From: Neptunomonas marina | GTDB lineage: Bacteria; Pseudomonadota; Gammaproteobacteria; Pseudomonadales; Balneatricaceae | NCBI RefSeq assembly: GCF_004005935.1 | Contig: NZ_SACQ01000008.1 | Coordinates: 1-64,000, forward strand | Length of the DNA stretch: 64,000 nt | Reading direction: 5' to 3' | Part shown: positions 15,100-23,971 of the stretch, piece after piece | Layout of the letters: every line of letters begins with the position of its first letter | Position numbering within the stretch: position 1 is the first letter of the stretch | Notes under the pieces: generated by a model | What the model saw: only the letters and a program-made list of their open reading frames with translations | Told to the model about the DNA's origin: nothing | Database searches by the model: none | Position numbers and translations under genes: made by a program

Positions 15100-16383
15100 T
15101 TAACGAGTATATTGAGCGAACTCTTCGGTCAGCAGTTCAAGCTCATTTTCAGCTTTTTGCTTCGCTTTCTTTTTGAGTGTCGCTACTTCGGCCGCTTTCT
15201 CTTCGAGAATCGCTACGGCTTCTGCGGCCTTATCATCTGCAGCTTCAACACGATCAAAATAACGCTTTAACTGCATAAGAATGGCGCGTCGACGCCCCTC
15301 TTCTGCACGCGCTATCTCTTCTGCTGACTTTTCCTTCTTTTCCTGCACCTGCTCTGCTTGCTGCGCTGGCACGTAGTTTAGCGGGCGAATACCTGCCGCA
15401 ACACGTACCTGATCAAGCAACGGCATAGAGCGAGCGCGAGCTTTCTCTGCACCTTTTTGCAAGACAGCTTCCACTTCGCCGAGGTCACCCATCAGTTCGT
15501 GGTAACGCGCACGAGGTGCACTCAACTGGCTATCAAGAAACTCAAACAGTTCACGCTTCGCATCACCCCATGCAATACCTTCAAGGTAGCGCTGACGCAT
15601 CGCTGCGGCATCGGCTTCGTTAGCAAAGCAGCTGTATAAACGGAACAGTGTGCTGTTATCAGGGTCTTTCGGCTCACCTGGCGCGCGCGTATCCGTCACG
15701 ATCTGGTTGATCAGCTTACGCAGCTCTTCAGACGAGCAGAACAGTGGGATCGTATTGTCGTAACTCTTCGACATTTTACGACCATCTAGCCCCGGAATGA
15801 GCTGAGTCTCTTCATCGACTTGCGCTTCTGGTAGCTTGAAAAGATTTTGGTACGTGTGATTAAAGCGCCCCGCAACATCCCGTGCCATCTCGATATGCTG
15901 CACTTGGTCTTTACCAACAGGGATGATATCTGCGTTGAACATTAAGATATCTGCCGACATCAAAATCGGGTAGCTGAATAGCCCCATTGTGACGCCATCA
16001 TCCAAATCTTGTTTCCCCGCATCACGGTTGGCATCCACAGACGCTTTGTACGCATGTGCGCGGTTCATCAAACCTTTAGAGGTCATACATGTCAGGATCC
16101 ACGTGAGCTCTGGGATCTCTGGGATATCTGATTGGCGGTAAAATGTCGCTTTATCTGTGTCTAGGCCTAACGCCAGCCAAGTCGCTGCGATCTCTTGCGA
16201 GGAGCGCGCAACACGCTCAGGATCGTGACACTTGATCAGTGCGTGGTAATCCGCCAAGAAGAAAAAGCTATCGTAACTCTCGTCTTCACTGGCTTGGATA
16301 GCGGGCTTAATCGCACCCAAGTAGTTACCAATATGCGGTGTCCCTGTTGTGGTAATACCTGTTAACACAGTCTTTTTCGACAT
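15100..16383 (-). CDS. trpS: Tryptophanyl-tRNA synthetase with C-terminal coiled-coil extension
   Basis: 427 residues. Class I motifs are present: the HIGH equivalent PHIGNYLG near the N-terminus and KMSKS within DGRKMSKSYDN. It charges tRNA-Trp. The start is the ATG at 16383 (MSKKTVLTGITTTG); 62 in-frame upstream codons look non-coding and are excluded. The catalytic body ends near residue 335. About 90 residues follow, rich in Lys, Glu and Ala (for example ADDKAAEAVAILEEKAAEV), predicted to form a coiled coil. This extension is longer than the short E. coli-type enzyme; longer forms exist in Pseudomonas. Confidence 0.93.
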   Translation of the reverse strand: MSKKTVLTGITTTGTPHIGNYLGAIKPAIQASEDESYDSFFFLADYHALIKCHDPERVARSSQEIAATWLALGLDTDKATFYRQSDIPEIPELTWILTCMTSKGLMNRAHAYKASVDANRDAGKQDLDDGVTMGLFSYPILMSADILMFNADIIPVGKDQVQHIEMARDVAGRFNHTYQNLFKLPEAQVDEETQLIPGLDGRKMSKSYDNTIPLFCSSEELRKLINQIVTDTRAPGEPKDPDNSTLFRLYSCFANEADAAAMRQRYLEGIAWGDAKRELFEFLDSQLSAPRARYHELMGDLGEVEAVLQKGAEKARARSMPLLDQVRVAAGIRPLNYVPAQQAEQVQEKKEKSAEEIARAEEGRRRAILMQLKRYFDRVEAADDKAAEAVAILEEKAAEVATLKKKAKQKAENELELLTEEFAQYTR

Positions 16384-16550
16384 TTTCCAAGAAGTCCTGC
16401 TGTAAAAATCTATGATAAATAATCCGCCAACATCATACACAAAAACAGCATAAGGATCGCCCCTGCCTTTCATCTGAACGTCGGGAATGGTAAAAAAGGA
16501 AGCGAATACAGAGCACTCTGGGCAACCTGAAAACGGAGCAAAAACACCCC

Positions 16551-17327
16551 ATGCTGACAGTGATTTCACCGGCTAAAAATCTTGATTATGAAACGCCAGC
16601 CCACATCGATACCCACACCACACCGCGCTTTATCGACCAATCCCAAGCGTTGATTGATATCCTCGATAAGCTCTCGGTACAGGATGTCGCAGAGTTGATG
16701 AAGCTAAGTGATAAGCTCGCCAGCCTTAACGTGGCGCGCTATGCCTCTTGGGAGCCGAAATTCACAGCGGATAACTCCAAGCAGGCGGTACTGGCCTTTA
16801 ATGGCGATGTCTACACAGGTCTGGATGCTGCATCGCTGTCATCAGCGCAACTGGATTATGCGCAGCAGCACCTGCGGATCTTATCAGGCCTGTACGGCGT
16901 ATTGCGTCCACTTGATCGTATGCAGCCCTATCGCCTTGAGATGGGCACAAAACTCCAAAACCCGCATGGCAAGGATCTCTATGCGTTTTGGGGCAATGCG
17001 CTAACGGAATCACTGAACGAGGAACTTGCTGAGCAAGACAGCAAAGTACTGGTCAACCTTGCCTCTAACGAATACTTCAAAGCGGTGAAACCAAAGGCAC
17101 TCGATGCACGTGTCATCACCCCTGTCTTCAAAGACTGGAAGAACGGCCAGTATAAAATTATCAGCTTCTACGCCAAGAAAGCACGTGGGCTTATGGCACG
17201 CTATATTATCGAAAATGGCATCGACAACCCGCAAGCGCTGCAAAACTTTGACTATGACGGCTACCAATACTCGGAGTCCCTGTCAGAGGGCGATACACTT
17301 GTATTCACGCGTGATCACGCTGAGTAA
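16551..17327 (+). CDS. yaaA: YaaA peroxide-stress protein
   Basis: 258 residues, full length, with the N-terminal [10 protein letters not shown] and YASWEPKF and the later [11 protein letters not shown] and [14 protein letters not shown] motifs of the YaaA/DUF328 family. In E. coli, YaaA is induced by OxyR and reduces DNA and protein damage by lowering free intracellular iron during peroxide stress. It is divergent from trpS, with a terminator after it. Confidence 0.95.
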   Translation: MLTVISPAKNLDYETPAHIDTHTTPRFIDQSQALIDILDKLSVQDVAELMKLSDKLASLNVARYASWEPKFTADNSKQAVLAFNGDVYTGLDAASLSSAQLDYAQQHLRILSGLYGVLRPLDRMQPYRLEMGTKLQNPHGKDLYAFWGNALTESLNEELAEQDSKVLVNLASNEYFKAVKPKALDARVITPVFKDWKNGQYKIISFYAKKARGLMARYIIENGIDNPQALQNFDYDGYQYSESLSEGDTLVFTRDHAE

Positions 17328-17354
17328 GTGGCAATCCAGTACAGAACGTCCAAT

Positions 17355-17384
17355 AAAAAAGCCGGCAGTATCGCCGGCTTTTTT
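17355..17384. terminator. Bidirectional terminator after yaaA and ycgN
   Basis: GCCGGC-AGTATC-GCCGGC (17361-17378) flanked by A6 and T6, serving both convergent genes. Confidence 0.92.
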
Positions 17385-17826
17385 AATCAATCATCACATA
17401 ATCGATCAATTGCTCTTCGCTGATCTCATTATCTTTGACTTCGTAATAGCTCAGTACCGAAGCGCCCGCATTGATAACTGAGTCATCTTTGCCCGATAGC
17501 AGCGGGTGCCACTCGGGAAGATCTTTACCTTCATATACAAGGCGATAAGCACAGGTTGGCGGCAGCCAATGAAAAGACTCCACATCTTCTGGCCGCAGCT
17601 TGACGCAACTTGGCACCAGTTGGCAGCGCTTTTCGTACTCGGTACAGCGGCAGTTATCAAAGTCCAAAAGGTGACATACAACTGTCGTATAAAAGACCTC
17701 TTCAGTGTCTTCATCTTCTACCTTGTGCAGACAACACAAGGCGCAGCCATCGCAAAGTGACTCCCATTCAAAGGGTGTCATCTCGTCCAGTGATTTGCTT
17801 TGCCAAAATACGTTTTGGGCAACCAC
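17383..17826 (-). CDS. ycgN: YcgN family cysteine-cluster protein (UPF0260)
   Basis: 147 residues with the family's cysteine pattern: CDGCALCC near residue 25, [10 protein letters not shown] around 60, then PSC and PTCAYR. The clustered cysteines suggest bound metal, perhaps an Fe-S cluster, but the role is unknown. GTG start at 17826 overlaps the ycgL stop by one base. It is the last gene of rnd-ycgL-ycgN, a common gammaproteobacterial arrangement. Confidence 0.9.
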   Translation of the reverse strand: MVAQNVFWQSKSLDEMTPFEWESLCDGCALCCLHKVEDEDTEEVFYTTVVCHLLDFDNCRCTEYEKRCQLVPSCVKLRPEDVESFHWLPPTCAYRLVYEGKDLPEWHPLLSGKDDSVINAGASVLSYYEVKDNEISEEQLIDYVMID

Positions 17827-18116
17827 TAACGAACCCCTGTCTCCGGACGGTTTTTATAAAGATCTAGCATGTAGTCATCTTTTGGTGGTGGCATTTGCAG
17901 ATAAAACCCGTTCTCTGCCACATCATCCAACAGCTTTTGGGTATCTTCAACGCGCGCTAGCTTACGCTCACTCGTCAGAGGCATATCCATCACATGGACC
18001 GGTTTACCGAACATCTCCAGCAACGGCTCGGGAACACGCTCAAGCTGTTCCCGCTTATCAACATAAAGATACATCTCATCTTTACGGGAGCTTTTAAAAA
18101 TCGAAATAATTTTCAT
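17826..18116 (-). CDS. ycgL: YcgL domain protein
   Basis: 96 residues, the size of YcgL, with the family pattern [14 protein letters not shown] and FGKP, and the [10 protein letters not shown] segment. Its biochemical role is unknown. It lies two bases after rnd and overlaps ycgN, so the three are one transcript. The linkage to ribonuclease D hints at RNA metabolism, but that is inference only. Confidence 0.92.
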   Translation of the reverse strand: MKIISIFKSSRKDEMYLYVDKREQLERVPEPLLEMFGKPVHVMDMPLTSERKLARVEDTQKLLDDVAENGFYLQMPPPKDDYMLDLYKNRPETGVR

Positions 18117-18118
18117 AA

Positions 18119-19297
18119 CTATGAACCATTTTTCTCAAATTGAGCCAGTTGATTGAGCAACGCATCCCCAACCACAGACTTGCGCCAGCCACTTAGCTCA
18201 CTGGGCAGTTGGTAATCCCCCTGAGGGTTTCGGCTGCGTATTAAGTTATCCAGATCTTTTTTACGCAACACCACCTCTGGTGCCATCTCAAGCCGTGCAG
18301 CCGCTTCACGCCCTATCGCTTTCAGTTTCTTAAGGCGTTTATTCCAGATAATCGGTAACGGCCGCTGAATAGGTTTCACAGGCTCGCTTTCTGCACTGTG
18401 CTGGGCATTGGCGATAAACGCAAGAATCGTCTCGCTGTCTTCACGGATAGCCCGCTGCTTAATTTCATCAACACGCGCCAAATCAGACTTATTCTTGGGC
18501 CATACCTGCACGAGGGAGAGTAGTGATTGGTTGCGCAAGATACGGTTGCGCGGGATATCACGACGTCTCGCTTCCTGCTCACGCCAACGGGTTACATCAC
18601 GCAGCGCAGCAATCTTATGATCAGGCAGCCCCCACGCTTGGCTAAAACGACGATAGTACTCGTGCCCCTCTGGGTCGGTATCAACCACATTACCAAGCAC
18701 CATCTCCGTCTCTTCCGCAAACCATTCTGTGCGCCCGAGATGCTCTAGTTTGCTCTTGAGCATCAAGCAAATGGCGGGAAGGTAAGCAACATCCAGTGCC
18801 GCATAACGCTCTTGCTGCGGGCTGAGCGGGCGCTTTAACCAATCAGAGTTGGTTTCACCCTTACCCAAATGGACGCTCAGTGCATGTTCGACCAAGCGCT
18901 GCAGCCCCATCGTAAACCCCCAGCCAACAAACGCAGCCGCCAATTGAGTATCGAATAACGGGCGTGGTATCACGTCAAAGGAGTGATTGAAGAGTTCAAG
19001 GTCCTCACTACCTGCGTGGATCACTTTCAGCACGCATGGATCGCGAAACAGCGCCACCAGCGGTGAAAAATCAGAGATCTCTAGCGGGTCAATCAAGTAA
19101 CACTGCGTATCATCTGCCACTTGAATCAAGCCAGGGATAGGATAAAAAGTGTCGACGCGCTGAAACTCCGTATCGATTGCGATCATCGGCAGCTGCGCCC
19201 ATCGCTCACAATACTCAGCCAGAGCACTATTTGTGTTGATATGAACCGGCTGTTGCGCGGAGGCTTCCAACACCTCCCATTGATACATCGTTTCCAT
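18119..19297 (-). CDS. rnd: Ribonuclease D
   Basis: 392 residues. The DEDDy exonuclease domain shows D42-T-E44-F, the HAGSEDLE motif, the DTQLAAAF motif and YAALDVAYL with the catalytic Tyr and Asp. An HRDC domain (about 210-290) and the second C-terminal helical domain follow. RNase D trims the 3' ends of tRNA precursors and other stable RNAs. It is the first gene of rnd-ycgL-ycgN. Confidence 0.95.
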   Translation of the reverse strand: METMYQWEVLEASAQQPVHINTNSALAEYCERWAQLPMIAIDTEFQRVDTFYPIPGLIQVADDTQCYLIDPLEISDFSPLVALFRDPCVLKVIHAGSEDLELFNHSFDVIPRPLFDTQLAAAFVGWGFTMGLQRLVEHALSVHLGKGETNSDWLKRPLSPQQERYAALDVAYLPAICLMLKSKLEHLGRTEWFAEETEMVLGNVVDTDPEGHEYYRRFSQAWGLPDHKIAALRDVTRWREQEARRRDIPRNRILRNQSLLSLVQVWPKNKSDLARVDEIKQRAIREDSETILAFIANAQHSAESEPVKPIQRPLPIIWNKRLKKLKAIGREAAARLEMAPEVVLRKKDLDNLIRSRNPQGDYQLPSELSGWRKSVVGDALLNQLAQFEKNGS

Positions 19298-19317
19298 AAA
19301 TGCTCTGTATTATCCCA

Positions 19318-19914
19318 TCAAAGTAAGCGACGGCCCGCCAGCGCATGAGCCAGCGTGCCACCATCCACATACTCTAGCTCACCACCCACCGGCACCCCGT
19401 GCGCGATGCGGCTCACTTTTACATTACGGCCTTTCAGCTGCTCGGCGATATAATGTGCCGTTGCCTCACCTTCTACCGTTGGGTTAGTCGCCAAGATCAC
19501 CTCTTCGATGACGCCCTCATTGATGCGTTCAACCAATTGATCGATACCGATATCATCCGGCCCAACACCATCGATGGGTGACAAGTGCCCACCCAGCACA
19601 AAGTAGAGGCCACCAAAGCCGCTCGTTTGCTCAATAGCCAAGATGTCCATCGGCGTCTCTAGCACACATAAAAGCTTTTCATCGCGGCTGGGCGAAGCAC
19701 AGATCTCACAGATATCGGTTTCACTTAAGGTACGACAGCGTTGGCATTCAGATACCTGCTCGACAGCCGTGCGCAGCGCATCTGAGAGCGTCATGGCGCG
19801 CTCTCTATCGCGCTCAAGCAAATGAAACGCCATGCGTTGCGCAGACTTCGGGCCAACGCCTGGCAAACAGCGCAACGCCGCGATCAACTCATGCAGTAAA
19901 GGGCTAAATGACAT
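19318..19914 (-). CDS. recR: RecR recombination mediator
   Basis: 198 residues. A helix-hairpin-helix ([17 protein letters not shown]), a four-cysteine zinc motif (CQRC...CEIC, about 57-72) and a Toprim domain beginning [11 protein letters not shown] follow in order. RecR works with RecO (and RecF) to load RecA on SSB-coated single-stranded DNA. Its ATG lies two bases after the ybaB stop; dnaX-ybaB-recR is the classic operon. Confidence 0.97.
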   Translation of the reverse strand: MSFSPLLHELIAALRCLPGVGPKSAQRMAFHLLERDRERAMTLSDALRTAVEQVSECQRCRTLSETDICEICASPSRDEKLLCVLETPMDILAIEQTSGFGGLYFVLGGHLSPIDGVGPDDIGIDQLVERINEGVIEEVILATNPTVEGEATAHYIAEQLKGRNVKVSRIAHGVPVGGELEYVDGGTLAHALAGRRLL

Positions 19915-19916
19915 AA

Positions 19917-20243
19917 TCAGAACGGCATGTTAAAGCCTGGTGGCATACCCATACCACCTGTCACTTTCTGCATGCGCTCTTGGGTTTGCGACTCAACTTT
20001 ACGTACAGCATCGTTGATCGCTGCTGTGATGAGATCTTCTAAGATCTCTTTGTCTTCTTCCATAAGGCTGTCATCGATGCTGACACCCTTAACGTCGTGG
20101 CGGCCATTCATGACAACTTTCACAAGGCCTGCACCAGATTCACCGTTCACCTCAGCGTTAGCGATCTCTGCCTGAGCTTTTTGTAGCTCTTCCTGCATTT
20201 TCTGGGCCTGTTTCATCAGGTTCCCCATACCACCTTTCATCAT
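19917..20243 (-). CDS. ybaB: YbaB/EbfC nucleoid-associated protein
   Basis: 108 residues, [20 protein letters not shown] at the N-terminus and a tail rich in Gly, Met and Pro, the hallmarks of YbaB/EbfC. It is a DNA-binding dimer with tweezer-like shape. It lies between dnaX and recR. Confidence 0.96.
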   Translation of the reverse strand: MMKGGMGNLMKQAQKMQEELQKAQAEIANAEVNGESGAGLVKVVMNGRHDVKGVSIDDSLMEEDKEILEDLITAAINDAVRKVESQTQERMQKVTGGMGMPPGFNMPF

Positions 20244-20264
20244 GTTAATAACCTCTTAAATCTA

Positions 20265-22220
20265 TCAATCTATTGGTGTGATGCTGTCGTAATCGATGGC
20301 ACCATCAAACTCAGCGATCAACTGCTTCACGCTGGGGTTTTGTTCAAACTGCGCTACAGCCTCTGCTAAGCGTTCAGCGCGTAAGCGCTCAACATAACGC
20401 CTTGGCGTTTCACATGTCTGAGCTGCCTGCTCAAATTCTACCGCAAACTGGCTGTTAAAGTAGTTGTGCAGCGCAGCTTCGATACGGTTACGTTGGACGT
20501 CATCCAACATTGCTGCTTGCTCAGCTGCAAAATGAAAGCGCCACAGCCCATTAGACGCGGACTCCAACGATAAGTTAGCTGCAATGCTTGCGCTCATACC
20601 CGACAAGCCGATTTGCGGGTGCAATACGACCCACTGCTCTGGGGAAAAGCGTTCAAGTTCGATACGCTCATCCGCCAGCTCGGGAGCAACCTGCGCTATT
20701 TTAACCGCGCTCTGGACGCTTGCGATCTCTGGTACGGTAGCCAGTTCAGGCGGCTCAATGGCAGCCGTGTCTGACTCTGCGCTAAGGCTAGCTTGAGGAG
20801 CGGGCTGCTCTTCCCAAGGTGGCACATCGATATTTGCAGAATCAACAACACGGGCAGGTTCTGCCGCTCGGGGGGTAAACCCAGAACGCTCAGCCTTTTT
20901 TTCAGGCTTTTTTGCGGTATCGTCCTCGGCACTATCCCCTGCAAAATAATCATCGTCATAGGGAGGCGGCTCAAGATCAGACGCTGGAGCTGGAGCTGGA
21001 GCTGGAGCTGGAGCTGGAGCTGGAGCTGGAGCTGGAGCTGGAGCTGGAGCTGGAGAAGGTTCTGCTTTAGGCGGTGGCGTGTCAAGCGCGGCAGTACCGT
21101 TTGGCTCAGCCAGCTCAACCGCAGGTGCGGCCGTGTCCGCTGGCCGAAACGCTAGCATGCGCAACAACACCATCTCTAACCCTTCGCGCGCATCAGGAGC
21201 AAAAGGCAGATCTTTGCGTCCTAACAACGCGAACTGATAAAACAGCTGAACGTCTTCGGCGGTGAGTTGCTGCGCCAGCGTAGCGACTTGCTCTTGATCG
21301 CCCATACTGTTATCGATCGCCTTAGGGACGGCTTGGGCCACAGCAATTCGGTGTAACAGGCTGATCAAGTCGCCCAACACTGTCATGTAGTCGGGTGAAA
21401 ATTGGGCCAGCTCAGCCATCACCACAAATAGCTCTTCCGGATTATGCGCTGCTAAGCTATCAAGAATACGGTATACCAAGCGCTGGTCGATGGTGCCCAA
21501 CATGGCGCGCACATCCGCCTCAACCACGGCTCCGGCACCAAACGCGATAGCCTGATCCGTTAAACTCAGTGCATCACGCATCGAGCCATCAGCGGCCCGC
21601 GCTAACAACCATAATGCGGCCTCTTCAAAGCTAATTTGCTCCTCAGCTAAAACATGCTGGAGATGACCAACAATACGTTCAGGAATTAGGTTTTTAAGGT
21701 TGAACTGCAAACAACGCGACAAGATGGTGATCGGCAGTTTTTGCGGATCCGTTGTCGCGAGCAAAAACTTCACATGCGGAGGCGGCTCTTCAAGGGTCTT
21801 TAGCAACGCATTAAACGAGTGGCTAGAGAGCATGTGCACCTCATCGATGAGATACACTTTGAAGCGTCCGTGTGTTGGCGCGTACTGCACATTTTCCAAC
21901 AGTTCGCGGGTATCCTCAACCTTAGTTCGGGATGCGGCATCCACCTCAATCAAATCGACAAACCGCCCTTCGGCGATCTCCCGGCAAGCGCCACATTGGC
22001 CGCATGGCTCAGACGAAACACCCTGCTCGCAGTTGAGTGACTTAGCAAACAGTCGAGCAATCGACGTTTTACCGACACCACGGGTGCCAGTAAATAGATA
22101 AGCATGATGCAGACGATCATCATCTAGCGCGTTGACCAGTGCTTTTAGTACATGCTCTTGGCCAACCATCTCAACAAAACGCTTGGGTCGCCACTTACGA
22201 GCAAGAACCTGATAACTCAT
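20265..22220 (-). CDS. dnaX: DNA polymerase III tau subunit (and probable gamma by frameshift)
   Basis: 651 residues, close to E. coli tau (643). Domain I has Walker A GTRGVGKTS, the zinc-binding cysteines of C-GQCGAC, and DEVHML; domains II-III form the clamp-loader collar to about residue 370. A Pro-Ala linker (about 389-413) of twelve hexanucleotide repeats follows. The C-terminal tau-specific part binds DnaB and the polymerase alpha subunit. Two in-frame A-AAA-AAG heptamers (codons 436-438 and 440-442) can shift ribosomes -1 into a stop, giving about 439- or 443-residue gamma-like products, close to the 431 of E. coli. Confidence 0.96.
   Translation of the reverse strand: MSYQVLARKWRPKRFVEMVGQEHVLKALVNALDDDRLHHAYLFTGTRGVGKTSIARLFAKSLNCEQGVSSEPCGQCGACREIAEGRFVDLIEVDAASRTKVEDTRELLENVQYAPTHGRFKVYLIDEVHMLSSHSFNALLKTLEEPPPHVKFLLATTDPQKLPITILSRCLQFNLKNLIPERIVGHLQHVLAEEQISFEEAALWLLARAADGSMRDALSLTDQAIAFGAGAVVEADVRAMLGTIDQRLVYRILDSLAAHNPEELFVVMAELAQFSPDYMTVLGDLISLLHRIAVAQAVPKAIDNSMGDQEQVATLAQQLTAEDVQLFYQFALLGRKDLPFAPDAREGLEMVLLRMLAFRPADTAAPAVELAEPNGTAALDTPPPKAEPSPAPAPAPAPAPAPAPAPAPAPAPASDLEPPPYDDDYFAGDSAEDDTAKKPEKKAERSGFTPRAAEPARVVDSANIDVPPWEEQPAPQASLSAESDTAAIEPPELATVPEIASVQSAVKIAQVAPELADERIELERFSPEQWVVLHPQIGLSGMSASIAANLSLESASNGLWRFHFAAEQAAMLDDVQRNRIEAALHNYFNSQFAVEFEQAAQTCETPRRYVERLRAERLAEAVAQFEQNPSVKQLIAEFDGAIDYDSITPID
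20858..20913 (-). promoter_or_regulatory. Double programmed -1 frameshift signal in dnaX
   Basis: On the coding strand the heptamer A-AAA-AAG occurs in the correct frame at 20913-20907 and again at 20901-20895. A -1 shift at the first leads to GCC-TGA (TGA at 20904-20902); at the second to GGC-TGA (TGA at 20892-20890). Seven bases after the second heptamer, GTTCTG (20887-20882) can pair with CAGAAC (20863-20858), with an inner GGG/CCC pairing, forming a stimulatory stem-loop. E. coli dnaX uses the same heptamer once. Confidence 0.8.
20983..21054. repeat. Hexanucleotide tandem repeat (12 copies) within dnaX
   Basis: Twelve exact copies of GCTGGA encode alternating Pro-Ala in the tau linker. 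Because the unit is six bases, copy-number change would alter linker length without shifting frame. Confidence 0.95.
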
Positions 22221-22442
22221 ATAACCGTCTGTCTGCCATTAGAAAAAACAGTGCCAATGCTACCGCTTCAACACGCTAATAGCTACTGAGTTGTGCTTTG
22301 TAAACGGAGATTAACCGCGCTGCTGCAACAGCGCTCAAAGCCACGGAGTTTAGTCTGGGCTCTTCCCCTACCCCCGATTTACCGGGCCAATGACTTTCAC
22401 AGAAGTATCACGAGCGCTGCTATTCACTGGATAACGACCAAA

Positions 22443-22474
22443 GCAGAGCGCAAAAATCAATGATAACGCTCTGC
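22443..22474 (+). promoter_or_regulatory. Inverted repeat upstream of a small secreted-peptide gene
   Basis: GCAGAGCG (22443-22450) and CGCTCTGC (22467-22474) are perfect 8-bp arms around a 16-base AT-rich loop. The element ends 19 bases before the small gene's ATG. It is either an operator or an mRNA leader hairpin. Confidence 0.45.
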
Positions 22475-22492
22475 ATCACCAAGGAGGTCACC

Positions 22493-22681
22493 ATGCTAAG
22501 CGCCACACGCTCAATCCGAGTATCCATGATAACGAGTTTTGTACTATCGATATGGACCATATGTGCCAGTGCTGCGAATTTTGGCTACGACGGAGCCCTG
22601 GCCAGATCCTTGCGACATATAGAAGTGCGCGGCGCTACAAGCTGTAAACAAGGCATGAAATCATTATCGACACTTGGATAG
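22493..22681 (+). CDS. Small putative exported protein, unknown
   Basis: 62 residues. AAGGAGGTCACC before the ATG is one of the strongest ribosome-binding sites in the window. The N-terminus is basic, followed by a hydrophobic stretch (about 11-30) and an ASA-AN cleavage-like site; the mature part would be only about 30 residues with one cysteine. It matches nothing I know. It could be a genuine small secreted peptide or the 5' remnant of a longer gene. It is the first gene in the accessory region after dnaX. Confidence 0.5.
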   Translation: MLSATRSIRVSMITSFVLSIWTICASAANFGYDGALARSLRHIEVRGATSCKQGMKSLSTLG

Positions 22682-22878
22682 TGAGGCTTATTGAAGGATT
22701 CAGGCTATTCCTCAAGTGCCACTGTCATTACAGAAGTAAGAAGCTTTTCGTGATGAGTTTATTAGCACCAGTGGTTGCACTCGGTGCCAACACATGAAAA
22801 CTGACAATATGCAGATAGCACTTTTTACTAAGGGATATCACTTACTTTAGAGGAACGGTTCGCAGGTTCAGCCATTCG

Positions 22879-23394
22879 TTATGACTCAACCAATTCTTCA
22901 GCGATCAGCTTTAGTAAAAAAGTCTCCCGCTCGATCGAAAGTCCTTTTTTATCACTGTTTACGATCGTCTCTTCATTATGAGCAATCGCGTCGTAGATAT
23001 TGACCCAAACAGGTCTCATAGCATTTTGGATCTCATGATGCTCAAGCTGGGGGTCTCCTAGCTCATCATCAATGCTGCAGCGATAACAATAGGACTTCAT
23101 ATACAACAGATCATAACCATGCTTATTCCAAGAACGGTACTCTTCATATACACCGTATGGCTCGATATTTCTTATGTTCTTCGCACCTGTCTCTTCCTGT
23201 AACTCGCGAACCAACCCCGCTTGCAGCGCTTCATCTTCATCGACACCACCACCTGGCAAGCTATAGTCGTGGTAACGCTCCGTAAATAGCAATAGGATTT
23301 GCTCGCCTCTCAGAACAATCGCCCGTGTGGCAATACGTGTGAGAATGCTGTTTTTTTGAGCGCTACTATGAGTTGCAATATTCAGTTGTCGCAT
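22879..23394 (-). CDS. Nudix hydrolase
   Basis: 171 residues with a complete Nudix box GGGVDEDEALQAGLVRELQEETG (read as G-x5-E-x7-REL-x-EE-x-G), preceded by the usual strand-forming IVLRGEQILLLF. Nudix enzymes cleave nucleoside diphosphates linked to another group, here of unknown identity. It stands alone between dnaX and the ffs remnant. It may be accessory cargo or a core gene; nothing in the sequence decides this. Confidence 0.9.
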   Translation of the reverse strand: MRQLNIATHSSAQKNSILTRIATRAIVLRGEQILLLFTERYHDYSLPGGGVDEDEALQAGLVRELQEETGAKNIRNIEPYGVYEEYRSWNKHGYDLLYMKSYCYRCSIDDELGDPQLEHHEIQNAMRPVWVNIYDAIAHNEETIVNSDKKGLSIERETFLLKLIAEELVES

Positions 23395-23971
23395 GGTGCA
23401 TCAACCCCCGCGGATAGACTTTTATAAGTTATAGAGCTCTGAGCCCGTAACTTTTCGAGCGCTTACTTAAAACAGTGAATAGAAGAAATTTTGGCGTGAG
23501 TATTCTAAATAGGCGTTGCGTCTCGCTGACTGTAAGCACAACAGAAAGTTAAAACCTAATGAGAACAAATAGATAAGGATTTTTGGGGGCAGCTCCCTTC
23601 CGAGCCTGACCAGGTTCACGGCTTATCGTTGCGGGAGGCACGTCTCACGCGGCTTTCAGCCAACTTGCGATTTACTGTCGCTGGTTGATTTGAAGGCTCA
23701 ATGAGAACACACGACGTGATCACCTGACAAGCCATATGTCGCACCTTGGTACGCAGTAACTTCCCTTGAGGACTGGCGGAACATTATGAGATACGGCATT
23801 ATCTGCAACCTAAGGACCTGAGGCTGGCTAATCCCCCTCGTCAATCAATTCGCACGCTCGTTTCAATGGAGAGGAAATGGAGATGCTGTCGCTTGAAGCA
23901 CTTACAACAATGGAGTTCAACCGCTCCGCGTAAGCTGTCTCTTGAAATGCCCTTCACATCCTGAAATAAAA
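23395..23971. other. Non-coding stretch containing the ffs remnant, ahead of the three-gene cassette
   Basis: No convincing gene. The stretch contains the degenerate 4.5S RNA copy at 23585-23640. A 32-codon open frame (start near 23868) precedes the cassette but has no recognisable features. No integrase fragment or clear promoter was found. Confidence 0.5.
23585..23640 (-). pseudogene. Truncated copy of the 4.5S RNA gene (ffs remnant)
   Basis: On the minus strand this repeats ffs. The 44 bases at 23595-23638 match 27865-27908 of the intact gene at 39 positions, and the terminal gggggcagct (23585-23594) matches 27811-27820. The 44 bases between those two blocks in the real gene (27821-27864) are missing, which removes the 3' strand of the long SRP RNA helix. 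It cannot fold as a normal SRP RNA. It is in direct orientation with the intact copy and marks the far side of the three-gene cassette. Confidence 0.75.

Noticed and set aside
16384..16569. 62-codon N-terminal extension of trpS
   Set aside because: The true TrpS N-terminus begins MSKKTVLTGITTTG; the extension has no family similarity and overlaps the yaaA promoter and start.
20696..21155. Open frames in both strands across the dnaX repeat (Leu-Gln and Ser-Trp repeats)
   Set aside because: They are other-frame readings of the GCTGGA repeat inside dnaX.
23868..23966. 32-codon open frame just before the cassette
   Set aside because: Short, Cys/Arg/Ser-rich, no recognised domain and no support beyond being open.
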